From NCBI GenBank assembly GCA_015499995.1, contig JADNRV010000203.1:24273-88272 (forward strand): DNA of 64,000 bases, in the 5' to 3' direction. The notes beneath the pieces were generated by a model that saw nothing but the letters and a program-made list of their open reading frames with translations, ran no database searches and was not told where the DNA came from. The stretch comes from Flammula alnicola (taxonomy: Eukaryota; Basidiomycota; Agaricomycetes; Agaricales; Strophariaceae). This document shows positions 21,945-32,273 of this stretch, piece after piece; within the stretch, counting starts at the first letter, position 1; every line of letters starts with the position of its first letter. The position numbers were made by a program, and so were the translations under genes.

Positions 21945-24240
21945 TTCCACCACCATCCCTCATCCTTCCCCGTCTCTCTCACCTATCCTGACGCCTAAGG
22001 ACTTGAGTAAAGGTTAGTAAGTCTTTGTCTTAATGATTTTACATATATATTCTAACATTTTGGGATGTTAATAGGTACGGTATAATTTGAACTAGACCCA
22101 CCACCATGTCGCGTGCCCCACCCCTCGTTGGCGGACGGGCCGACTTGGGAAGGATACAGATAGTAGATGAGGAGTTGGAGTGCGCTAGGGGAGACCCTGG
22201 CAGAGGGAGACCCGCCCGGTACATGTTCAATTGAGTCCCCCTCACCTCTCCCTCATCACCACTGACTGCCACCCCTTTGCTCGCATCCATGGCCGATGCC
22301 AACACCCACTGCCTCCGCCTCCCAACACCGCTGTCAGCAGTGTGACAGCCAGTCATGGGATGCGACCATGAGGACGAGGTAGCAGCAGCGTAACTGCATC
22401 TGCTTGGATACGACGGTGAGGTAAGAGCAGCAGCAGCAGTCGTGCTGCTGCTGCATGGATACCACTATGACGCTGAGGTAAGAGCGACAGTAGCAGCAGT
22501 ACGATTGCTGCTGCTAGTGCACCACGACGAGGGCGAGGTCGGAGCAGCAGCAGCACGACTGCCGCTGCTCGGATACCACATCTCTGCGACCCAGCGCTGC
22601 CGCCAAGAGTCCCAGTGTCCTGCCCGCAGAGACGCCATGTCTCCACCACCCCGGCCCTCATTTGGCAGGTGCCGACCACTTACGAAACACCAGGAACAAT
22701 GACGCTACGCGAGCTTCACCCCCTCCTGATCCACCGCCTGCCTCCACCCTCCACTCTTGCCCTCCCTGCTTTCCCTCTCTCCTTGCCCCACCCATGCCCC
22801 GACGTCTCCTAGCTCGTGGTCCATGCCACATGTGGGTAACGACATGAAGAGATGACAAATGGGTTTCAAATGGCCAAGCTGGGGAAGACAAGTGAAGATG
22901 CCGCCATGGGAGCCAACGAGAGAGGGAAAGACCCAGCGCCGCCACCATCGCCCAAGAAGAGCACCCCACTGCAAGGCCAGCAAGGTCAACGACAAGCCAA
23001 CAACGACGCCACGGGGGCGAATGACGAGGAAGAGGGGTAGGAGACGAGGGCGAGGGGACAACGCACCGCTGCCATGGGGTGAGTCGTGCGCCTCACCGCT
23101 ATTGCTGGGAGTGCGCCTGATATGCGCATTGCCACCCATCGTTATGATCACAGTTATTCGTATTATTGTTATCTAGTAGTAGTATTATTGATGCAATAAT
23201 TCTTAGTGAAACATAATATATTTTGTTTTTATCAAAGATTTTTGAATGATTTATCTGAGCAGAAACACCACTTCCGAATGTGGAAGGTGTCCCAATATGG
23301 TGGCCCATCAAGTGTTCCCATTCTGGGCAGTGTCATCCAGATGAATAAAGATCCATCCATCCCTTCCTCACTGAAATTTGGGATAAAAATTATACCATTA
23401 GAATCGCGCTTGTCTGTAGATCATAAGTATATGTTTTATTTAATAAAATTCTAACAGGAAAGGTGTGCAAGTGCCAAAATAAGCCCGGTATCCCGTGTCG
23501 TGATGCCATCATTTGCTCTAAATGTATCCGGACCTGCTGCAGTTATTTTTGGAACATCATCCAAACCCATCCATGCCAATCCATCCATTCCCACTGCCCC
23601 ATGAGGCACGCAAAGGGCGGCAATGAGTAGCAATATATTACAAGACCCCATTGGATTTTTTCCCGTGCTCCAAACCGCCCCCGATGATGAGCAAGAGCCC
23701 AAATGCAACCCCGAGCATCATTTCCCACATTGTTGACAGTTGTTTGACAGCAGCCCTGCCCCAAATAGGAACATCATCCAGAGCCATTCTCATCAATCCA
23801 CCCATCCCTGCCCTCCCTGAGGCACGCAAATGGTGGGGGCAGGTCAGAATATATTAATAGACCCTATTAGAATTTTTCCCGTGCCCAAAAGCACCCCCAA
23901 TGACGAGCAGCACCCAAAATACAGCCGCAGACACTATTTCCTGCATTGTTGACATCTGTTTACTATCCCCTGCCCCAACAACAAGCACCAAAGCCATCTC
24001 TGGCACCCCGGCAGCCTGTAGATATTATGTTGCATAGTGTTGGGCAACTGCCCAAGGGGGTTGTTAGCCTTGTGGATGTACACTCCTTATTGGCAGGCAG
24101 CCCAGGTATCATACATGATACTGGCACATCTCAGTGCGCGCACGCTTAGAAGAGTCGCTATCGGACCGGGCCGGGGACTTGTCAGAGCTATGAGCCAAGG
24201 CCTTGGACGCCTTGAGATATGCGAGACTGTCAACATCCAT

Positions 24241-26225
24241 GTTGGGAACTAGCGCGTATGGGAGACATACCACCTCCGCGTGTTTAGCAGAAAACTGGAG
24301 AGAGTGTTAAAGTGCTAGGTTTCATCTACGTTGGAAATGATCTAGCTAGTGGTGCAGAAAGAACTCTACACTCAACACAACCAAACCACAAAACCAACAA
24401 CTTGACTAGACGTAGTCTTGTGTGCGAGTCTCGGGGGTAAAGTATGAAAAAGGAGAAGTGCTTCGACTTGTAAACAAGTCTACATGGGTTTTTGGTATGG
24501 GGCGGGTTTTAGTTCCGTAGAACTGGTGTGGTGACTTTCTAACTTCAAAACAATGCCGAACTCGGACTTCCTTTAACTTGACGACTGATACGAACTTTTG
24601 ACTTTAACTTGACTTTAACAACCTGTAACTTTCATGCAGTGACCGCGACGAGTATGCACTACAACTTTCACGCTACCATGACAGGATCGCGCTACAACTT
24701 TCATGTGGTCACGACAGGCGCACGCTACACTTTACAGAAACACATGTCAAACCCTGGTTAACTACTTCTCAAACTTGCAATGGTCGCAAAGCTGTTTTGA
24801 AGTGTCAAATGTTGGTCTTTATTAAATTAAGTCTGGTGCGACGAGGTTAAATCGTTCCCTTAAGTGTTTTCACTGGTTTTTAAGCGTCAACTGTGGGGTG
24901 GATTGCCTACCCTACTACGTGCATTACAAGCATATTTTATACCTACTGAGCGCCAAGCCTCTACATGTTGCATATGATTCTACGCGTCTAATAGCACTAT
25001 TTCTACTGGTTCATGGTGTCGTGATTACGGGTCCATTCGGTAACGGTTACTGGTGAGTCCCCGTTTTCTGGCGTATGTTTTGGTTTCAAGAATGAACTGC
25101 TATGTCGCGGAACACCCTCTTTTGGGATCAATACAGTTGGGTCCGTATTTAGACACATTATTGCCCGATTGGGATGCATGGCACGTTTAGCGTGGGTTTC
25201 TCTTCTCCCGGTGCGGCATGGTCGTCGGTTAAGTGAGAGCCGCCGCCTCTATGGCGGCGTTTCCCGTGTGCTTTACTTATGAGCTGGTCTTTGAGCGCTC
25301 GGTCTGTTCGGGACCGAACTACTCAGCCGTTCTACACGTATAACGGACAGATAGGTGTATGGGACAATGTGGACCGCCCGGTCACGTGTTCATTGGCCCG
25401 CGATCGACACGTCTAACGCCGTCTCCATATTGGACTAGTCGTGCCTCAAGACTTCGGGATTCTCATTCTGCGCGGGTTTTTCCAGTCGAAGCCTCTTGTT
25501 TGATTTGCAGGGACACATGGAGGTCATGCTTCTTTGGCACCAACCTTAGTTCTACGCGTACTTCTGAGCTTACTAGCCAGGCCCGCCGGACCGTAGATAG
25601 TTACTTCTGTTGTACTTGGTTAGGTGGTTTCCCGTGTGTAACCCACTTAGTCGGCCAACACGAGGTATGCTGCCTACCCTTGTTTCCCTAGTGTAATAGG
25701 TTGATTGATTGGGAAATCACAAAATTCCATGGGTGGACCGCGCCGCGCCCTATCATCTCCCCCACACTTATAATATTGACTGTCCCCAGTCAATGCCGCG
25801 TGATCCGAGTATGTTTCTCCCTAAGCCCTTGGTACTGGCCGAGATGCCGCACGGATATTCCCGTGATGCCTAAGCCTTCGTACACCACTATCTCGTCGCG
25901 CTGCTCAAGCTGCCCACGCCGCCAGACCCAATCTTAATCATGATGTCATCCATCAGAACACGCGCCCATTGTCTGTTTTGCGTCAAACTTTAGCGCCCGT
26001 CTAGAAGTCAAGGTACGTGCAGCGCCCAACGGTTCAAGCTTTTACGCTCTACTATTGAAACACGTCGCCCATTGTTTTACCAGATCCCCGTGTAGTTTAT
26101 TCCTAGTGCACAGACCAGACTGGACCCAATAAATAATGTGTCAATCCTGACGCTGAGCCCACCAGTCTCTGTTACACACTCCAACTGCCCCCTTCCTGCT
26201 TAATCACTGCTCTTATTTTCCCACC
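24241..26225. other. No gene recognised; likely gypsy LTR/flank and short tandem units
   Basis: 24241-24420 precedes the antisense gene start and should hold its promoter. At 24620-24735 about three imperfect units of roughly 35 bases repeat (TACAACTTTCA...GACAGG). From 24900 to 26225 the composition is ordinary, with no supported exon. A TTGACTG/CAGTCAA hairpin lies at 25776-25793. Confidence 0.4.
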
Positions 26226-28316
26226 ATGCCCTCTTCTCGTGAATCTTCTGCTTTGCCTACTCTGGATGCCTCTATCGGCGTCTTCGACATTTATCAATTC
26301 ATTCACCCTGCTTTTCGGGCACTCAAAGACTGCCTCCACGACGAGCTTGATGCAGAGTCTGCCTATGGTGCTCTACAGAGCCAGCTATATTTCATGATGC
26401 GTACATTTTTCCTGTTGATTCCACGGGGTTTTTGTGGGGCCTGACTCTTTCCTTCACTTTTGTATCGCAGAGCCGTTTCCTATGTTTCGCGGAGATTGTA
26501 GGCAGTGAATACCTAATCCCTGATGACATCCACGCTTTCCGGCAACTACACGCGAACCTTGCCAAGTTATTGTCTCCTGAGCAACTTTTTGCGCTCAAGT
26601 GTGAGGACTGGGTTATTGACAACCCAGCACGAGTAGGTTTTTCTTTTCCTGCCCCTGTTATGCCACGCTAAGGCTTATTTATTTATTCTAGCAACCCCTG
26701 CCCCTAGACTACGAATTCCCTCCTGCCCAGGCTGGCTCCCTCCCTTTCACGCCCCATCGGCAGAAACTAGCCAAAGAATTCATGCTGAAACAACATGAAG
26801 AGCGCACAAAACGGGTTGCAGCGCAAAAGGCATGCGAGAAACGCGAACACCGAGAGCGAAAAGCAAGCGAGAAACGCGAACGCCGGGCGCGACAAGCCAG
26901 CGAGCGGGCGGAAGCGGCCAGACAGGCCGAGCTACAGCGACAGGCCGACTTGACGCATGAAGCAGAGGCAGACTGCCAGGCAGCACTCGAGTTTGCTCAA
27001 TCAGGTATGTGATTTTAGTTTGCTATGCTCAGGCTTTCCTTGTCCCTTAACATCTCCTACTCCTTTTTGACTTAGGTTTTCAGTCACTAATTCCCCTTTC
27101 TGAGGATGACCTTGACCAGAGCAATCCTTCCCCATCACGGGCCGAGTCATCGAAAGCCACGGGAAAATGCAAGTGTTCCTCTAGTGCGCGCCAATCTGCA
27201 CGCCAGTTAGCCAAGAGTAAGGCAACTGTTTCCAATACTGACGATGACGAGGATACCCAGCCACCTTCTGCTGGACCGTCCAAGAAGGCCAAGTATGCCC
27301 CCTCCTGGCCGCATACCAAGATCTTATCACAGGAAGCGTTCCTTGAAGATGCCCGTGCTTTGTGGCAACAGACTCTGGAGGGTCTACAGGCTAACGCACC
27401 CCCAGCCCTCATCGACGCTGCCCAGCTTAAGGTATTTCGTCGTGGTTTCCAGGCTAAGGTATGTTTGGTCACTTAACCAATTTCCCCGCATCTTTCTTAA
27501 TCTCCATTACCGTTATACAGGTCAATGCCCCTTGTTTCGCCTGCGTTATGGGTGACACTGAGCAACATTGCCAGTTCCTTGGCTTCGGAAAGGGGTGCCC
27601 CCCTTGTACGCACCACAAACACGGTCGATGCTCGTTTGTTTGGTCATCCGAGGAGCGCGCACATTACCGGGAACACGCGTATTCGCTGGGCCAAGACTCG
27701 TTGACCAGTAAGTTCTGACCCGCCTATCTCCAGTATTCGCGACTGAATTGTTTCTACTTGATAGGTTTCCAGGAGGACTTAAGGGACATTCAATTCCACT
27801 GCAGTCAAGGTCTGATTTCCGCGCGTCAAGCAGAGTCATCATATGAACAGGCCGACCATCTCGCAGGCCGCTTTGCTCAGTGTGTTATTGCTTTGTACCA
27901 CGAGGACTTTCTGGCTGCCCTGACGCGGTCAGTTTTTACTAGTCAGCAGTGCGTCGACTTCGTCCTGGACCGCGCGTCGAACGTCGACGTCGCCGAACTT
28001 GGTCACCACGGCCTCCCACTTATCGACAAGCTATTATTGTTCCTGGATCCCGACGTGTTCTAGCACATTCCGACCACCAGCTGGGAGCATACGGTTCTCA
28101 AGTACTGCCTGTACCAGGAATCGCAGAAACCACAGAAGGCCTCTGTCGCAGATTCCGCGGAAATTAAGGACCTGCTGGATTTGGAGGCCGAAGAAGCGCC
28201 GAGTGATGAAGAGAGCGATGATGAAAGCGGCAAGGATTCCCCGCGTCAACCCAATGATGGCGACGGCGACGACGAGGGCGAGTCGGTCAACAGTCGGTCG
28301 GGGGAAGAGGCATAGG
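26226..28316 (+). pseudogene. Spliced gene of unknown function with Cys/His-rich domain and in-frame TAG
   Basis: Starts at ATG 26226 (MPSSRESSALPTLDAS). Exons are joined by typical short introns, e.g. GTAGGTTTTT..TTCTAG near 26635-26691, GTATGT..CTTAG near 27005-27075 and GTAAGTT..GATAG near 27712-27766. Contents in order: a globular N-terminus (FAEIVGSEYLIPDDIHAF), a long basic coiled coil (26785-27000, repeats of EKRERR), an acidic/Ser linker, then a Cys/His-rich segment (CFACVMGD..HC..GCPPCTHHKHGRCSFVW). A helical C-terminus follows. TAG at 28061 is followed in frame by HIPTTSWEHTVLKY and an acidic tail to 28316, so CAG to TAG is likely. The first intron junction near 26399 does not splice in frame by simple rules. 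The Cys/His segment could bind zinc. Family unknown. Confidence 0.5.
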
Positions 28317-29841
28317 ACCACTTGTCAGGAGGTACTCTAGTACCTCTCTTTTTGGCAAGTTGTTCTCCTCTTTCCACCCATCTTTTGCTAAACCACCTCG
28401 TTTCTAGCTACTCTACCATGCTCCTGATTCCCGCGCATCATCCTTGGTCGGGCGCCTCATCTTTTTCTTTGAATGGGCTCTATCTATTAGAGCCCATGTC
28501 TATACATATTTTATACTGCCCAGGGTAGGGGCTAAGCTACCCACAGTATATAGTTCTATAGCCCTTTTTGTGTGAGGGGGTTCGCTCTTTGGCAGAGCCC
28601 CCTTTGTTTAATATAGCCTACCAAGTTCACTTGAGTGGATTTGGTATTAACTTTGGCCTCTCTTGTGTGATCTGGTGTTGCTAAATCCCTAAGTTTCTGA
28701 GACACCATCTTTGACTGATTTTCGCCTGGAATGATATGTGCCTGTATACTTCACCGTTTCCACGCGGGTTTCTGGGTACGTAAGTCTGGACTCAAGCTTG
28801 GTGGTGGATAAAGTCAATCTGACGACACTCGATTGTTATTTTACTCCTCGTCCATCGTCCGTTTCTTGTTTTACACCATTCTATGATGAGCCACCCATGA
28901 CTTCTACTCCCTGACCATGTTGGTTTTATTTTGACTAAGTCATCCTTAGTGTAGTCTGCCCCAGCATAGCGTCTTGCTTGCACTTGGCCGAAACCCGCGT
29001 CAATCAAATGTGTTCTATATTTAGGTTACTCATTCAATTTTTGGTAGCAGTTTTGACCGAGGCTCGCGAACACTGATTGCCGCTCAGTTATCTAATTATA
29101 GACTGTCTGTCTTCGACTTGGCCTATTCACTTCAGGTTTCTACTAGATTGAAGCTGTTTTTGTATTGATTTTTTGGCTCAAGACTTAGCCGTTGGTAGGC
29201 TACATTGACTCATAGCTAGTTGATGCATTTTGCGCGTCTTTCTAGCTCCTGTTGTCTCAGATTTATAAGACTTTTTCATCTGTGTTTGCCGCGTAGATTT
29301 AACGTTCCCGGAATCTGGTGTCTTTTTGAACGCTCCTTAGTGCCTCCCTCCCCCACACTTTACAACTTGACTGTCCTCAGTCAAACTTCGAGTGCGTGCC
29401 ATCGGAAGTACTTCGTGTTCTTGACAGATACACTGGTGCACACATGAAGCTTGTTCATACTTGTGGTGGCTCGAGAGGAGGTGCAGGGGCAGATGTCTTG
29501 GAGGTTCTGTTCAGACTGCACAAACAAGCACGAAGCCTCCTCTGTGCTCGTGTTGGCTGAGGAAGCCGGGATTATGGAGGCAGAAATGGTGTGTTCATTC
29601 TAATGAGCTCTAAGCTCATCCATCATCAGCGAGAAGGTGCTGCAGGTGAGTGCATCTCAGCATTTGACGAAACACCCATCAACCGTGTGAACACAGCTGA
29701 TGGCATACACGAGTGCAGAACATACTCATCTATGGAAGGATGGAATGCCCTCATATATATGAGCACAGAACGTCCTTGCGTATGTGAGTATATGCCATGC
29801 TCACATATGTCGAGCATGGTACATCCTCACAAAGACAAGGA
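28317..29841. other. No gene recognised; second TTGACTG hairpin and GAGCAT-rich palindromes
   Basis: CCCCCACACTT followed by TTGACTGTCCTCAGTCAA (29351-29384) nearly repeats the text at 25760-25793, flanking the gene between them. From 29740 to 29870, words such as ATGAGCACA, GTGAGTAT, GCTCACATATG and GAGCATGG form short imperfect palindromes like those at 42330-42420. Confidence 0.4.
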
Positions 29842-30310
29842 TGTTCCATGCTCGCATAGTGGAAGAGGATGCGCAGATCGCGCTGGAGAACCTGAAGCAA
29901 GGAAACGACACTGCGGAGTTATTCTTTGGGTATTTCGAGACCTACAAGCATGACTCAGGTTATAACGACACTGCATTGATCCGTTACATTGAGAAGAATA
30001 TCCACCGACATCTCTTGTGATCCATCTATGATCAATCACCTTTGCTGAAGACCTACAAGCAGTGGAAGAAATTAGTGATTGAGAAGGATTGTCAGTGGAG
30101 GGATATGAATGTGAATGTTGGGCTTACCAGTGGCGGTGGAGGTCGACCTGGGAATGCTGAAGGGCGGCCTGGAAATTTTTGGATTCCAGGTCGTATCAGC
30201 CAAGGCCAATATCCACGAGGTAATGCAATGCCAAGTGGAAGTCACAGCACAGGAGCGACAAGCGGTGGAGGTCAAACGCACAGACCAAGAAACGCCAGTC
30301 AAAATTGAGG
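29842..30310 (+). pseudogene. gag: Retrotransposon gag remnant
   Basis: The translation is VEEDAQIALENLKQGND..FFGYFETYKHDSGYNDTALIRYIEKN, then a stop and LLKTYKQWKKLVIEKDCQW, ending in a Gly/Arg/Ser-rich tail. The pattern (Phe-x-x-Tyr..Gly-Tyr-Asn-Asp..Leu-Ile-Arg-Tyr, then Tyr-x-x-Trp-Lys) is that of fungal gypsy Gag capsids, but it differs from the gag at 4-6 kb, so this is a third family. The zinc knuckle and pol are missing. An N1-family element sits just downstream (30402). A possible continuation (ELRLVQNES..RFLQQLQQMKKGK) appears after it at about 32080-32270. Confidence 0.55.
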
Positions 30311-30401
30311 ATGAGAAAGATGTAGATGAAGTTTGAATGAGAATAAAGGAGAAAACTCAACACGTATTCTAATTTCTTGAAGAGGTTCCTAGTCCTCAAA
30401 A

Positions 30402-32070
30402 GGAGTTCTTATGTGTCCCCCACGGATTCCTAGTGGATTCCGGGTGATTCCAGTGGAATGGGTTTGGCACAGGGACCAGCCAAAATACTGGATGTCAGTC
30501 CGGTGGAATGGGTAGCGGATTGGCCCAGAATCTGGTATGGGCACCAGAATTTGCCAGAACGGAACACAAAATGGAATGGAAAATGGAATCCGGTCAGCTG
30601 TGCAGTGATTTATTATATATTTATTGTATAATCAATGTATTAAGTAATTAATTAATAATTTCCTATTAATTACACGAATTGATGGATTCTGAACAGGCCA
30701 GTCAGTGCACGTGACCTCGGCAACCTGGCAACCCATTCTGCATGATGATGATGCAGCTCCAACATTGCCACGTCACCACCCTTTCTCCCTCCCACCACCA
30801 TCCCCACCGTACCCTGCCACGTGGACCACCCACTGTTCCATGAACACCACAACCGCACAACCATGGTGACGACAACGGCGACTGCAGCATGCAACGACAG
30901 CAAAATGGATATGCAAAACTGAGTCAGCAGGATGCAACAGCACGGGGCGTAAGGGAATACGCACCACGGGGGGTGTTGGATAGCAAGGGGGACCCAGGAA
31001 TGGGAGGCCCACATGGTACGTTGTAAATGATGACTCCGCGACGACAGCTGACCCCCCACTGCATCTCTCGCAGATGCACCATGCCGCGGGCATGTAAAAT
31101 GATGCTGATGGCAACATCACACGCAGCCCACTGCAACCATGACTGTCATGCCATGGGGATGCCACGGCAATGACAACGGGAGCACGATGTCATGCTCCCA
31201 TGTCGTTCTGATGTCAGGTGGGTGGTCGCAATGACAGACACGATGATGACATGACCACGGAGGTGATGACACCACCACCATGGAAGCGACAATGACATGA
31301 CCCCGGAAGTGACAACAGAGACGACACCGCGACCACGGAAGGGCCAACGACGCGACCATGCCAGCACCAATGACATGACTGCAATGATGATGCCACAATG
31401 ATGGAATCACCAACAAGACAACAACAGAAGCACCAACAACATGACCAGGGCGGCACCAATGACATGTCCATGGACATGATGACACCGCGATGATGGAAGC
31501 AAGGACAACAAGGGAAGCGCCAACGATGTGATAGAGGCACCAACAATGCGACAATGGAGGCATCAACAATGCGACAATGGAGGCACCACCAATGCGACCA
31601 CTGACGTGACCACGATGCGATGACGTGACTGCCAGGATGTGAAGCACACACAGATGACCCGCAAGGAACGACATCGCAGCGATCGATGGCCCTATTGAGA
31701 ACGACAACAATGGTGGTGCTGACAATGATGCCGCCACCGTGGGAGGACTGGCTTAACATGGCAAAGAATGAGGCAGTGCCGTGCAGTGGGCGGGGTGGGC
31801 GAGGGCCCCCAGGTATGTCAAAAACGAGCTGCAGGCATTCCTGTGGCTCGTTTTCTTGGTTTTTTTGTAGTACATCTATGTAAATATAGTTTAAATAAAT
31901 ATATTTGATTTCTCTCTACACTGTGCATTGCTGTCTAAGTCCTCTCCGGAACTGATAGAAATTCCCTCCAATTCCACATGAAGTCCATACCCATTCCATG
32001 TGGATTCCCTCCATTCCATGTGGATTCCCTCCCATTTCACGTGGAATCAGTGGGGGAGTGAAAAGTACTC
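30402..32070. mobile_element. Non-autonomous DNA transposon (family N1, copy 2), 1.67 kb
   Basis: CCTCAAAA is duplicated at 30394-30401 and 32071-32078; the identity extends two bases further. The ends match copy 1: GAGTTCTTATGTGTCC versus GAGGTCTTTATTGTCC on the left, and GGAATCAGTGG with TGAAAAGTA on the right. Subterminal GGATTCC / GGAATCC words recur (30421-30600 and 31975-32050). The centre (31140-31690) is a GC-rich degenerate minisatellite with ACCAATGACATGACC-type units, which produces long spurious frames. No transposase. Confidence 0.85.
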
Positions 32071-32273
32071 CCTCAAAAGGCAGAAAAGATAGAAGAACTG
32101 CGATTGGTGCAGAACGAAAGTAGATGCGAGACACAAGCGAGAGGATGGCAAACTCAAACTAAAAGATTTCTACAGCAGTTGCAACAGATGAAGAAAGGGA
32201 AGATGGAGGCGCTTGTTCAATGGTTCATATTTACAAACTTGAGCAAGATCAGAATACATCCAGAGCAATCTGT

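Larger units (their letters stand above)
18817..24114. repeat. Giant foldback element A, 5.3 kb, centre near 21490
   Basis: Inverted arms pair from the outside in. 18817-19345 pairs with about 23560-24114 (terminal words TATGATACCTGGGCTGCC and complement). 20741-20830 pairs with 22165-22240 (GGGTCTCCC / GGGAGACCC). 21040-21190 pairs with 21800-21965 (GATTGGCTGGCAAACTCGGA and complement). GGTGATTTCGGG at 21305 pairs with CCCGAAATCACC at 21674. Blocks between are GC-rich CAG/CTG arrays (19690-20440, 22380-22600). The outer arms contain roughly 190-base tandem units (GGGGCGGG at about 18955 and 19140). All reading frames inside are repeat-driven. A 7-base ATGATAC occurs at both borders (18818-18824 and 24115-24121), but it overlaps the inverted end, so the target duplication is uncertain. 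Confidence 0.75.
3985..24240 (+). mobile_element. Ty3/gypsy-like retrotransposon, nested and defective
   Basis: Gag (3985-5950), the start of pol (5944-6372), protease (from 14519) and integrase (to about 17330) lie in order on the plus strand. A small antisense gene follows at the 3' end. Three later insertions split the element: 6373-14516, 17693-18691 and 18817-24114. Reverse transcriptase and RNase H are missing between protease and integrase (junction near 15500). The coding strand is unusually rich in CTAG words on both sides of the Plavaka insertion, which supports a single origin. LTR limits were not resolved, so the ends given are minimum ones. Confidence 0.75.
17460..24240 (-). pseudogene. 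Small spliced antisense gene at the gypsy 3' end, split by two insertions
   Basis: The coding parts are 24240-24130 (MDVDSLAYLKASKALAHSS...), about 18803-18751 (SYMAAEDSYVFGDSAVLVE) and 17714-17460. The last reads LAVNNAHSQEVLAKASAL...HRIEFHLQHHELLLRELK and ends TAG. The intron between parts one and two would run GTGCCAG..TTCTAG and contains the 5.3-kb foldback. The intron before part three runs GTACGTC..TTTTAACAG, and the first 8 bases of that exon (CTTCTGAC) were duplicated by the 1-kb element. The predicted product is about 135 residues, acidic, with a His/Leu-rich coiled-coil-like C-terminus. I know no function; antisense frames at this place occur in some fungal gypsy elements (memory, moderate). 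Confidence 0.6.

Noticed and set aside
23638..23857. Repeated small frames reading MRASGRAGMGGLM and similar
   Set aside because: They are the arms of foldback A and their tandem units, present in both orientations.
31117..31759. 206- and 181-codon minus-strand frames
   Set aside because: Generated by the degenerate minisatellite within the N1 element; no recognisable protein.
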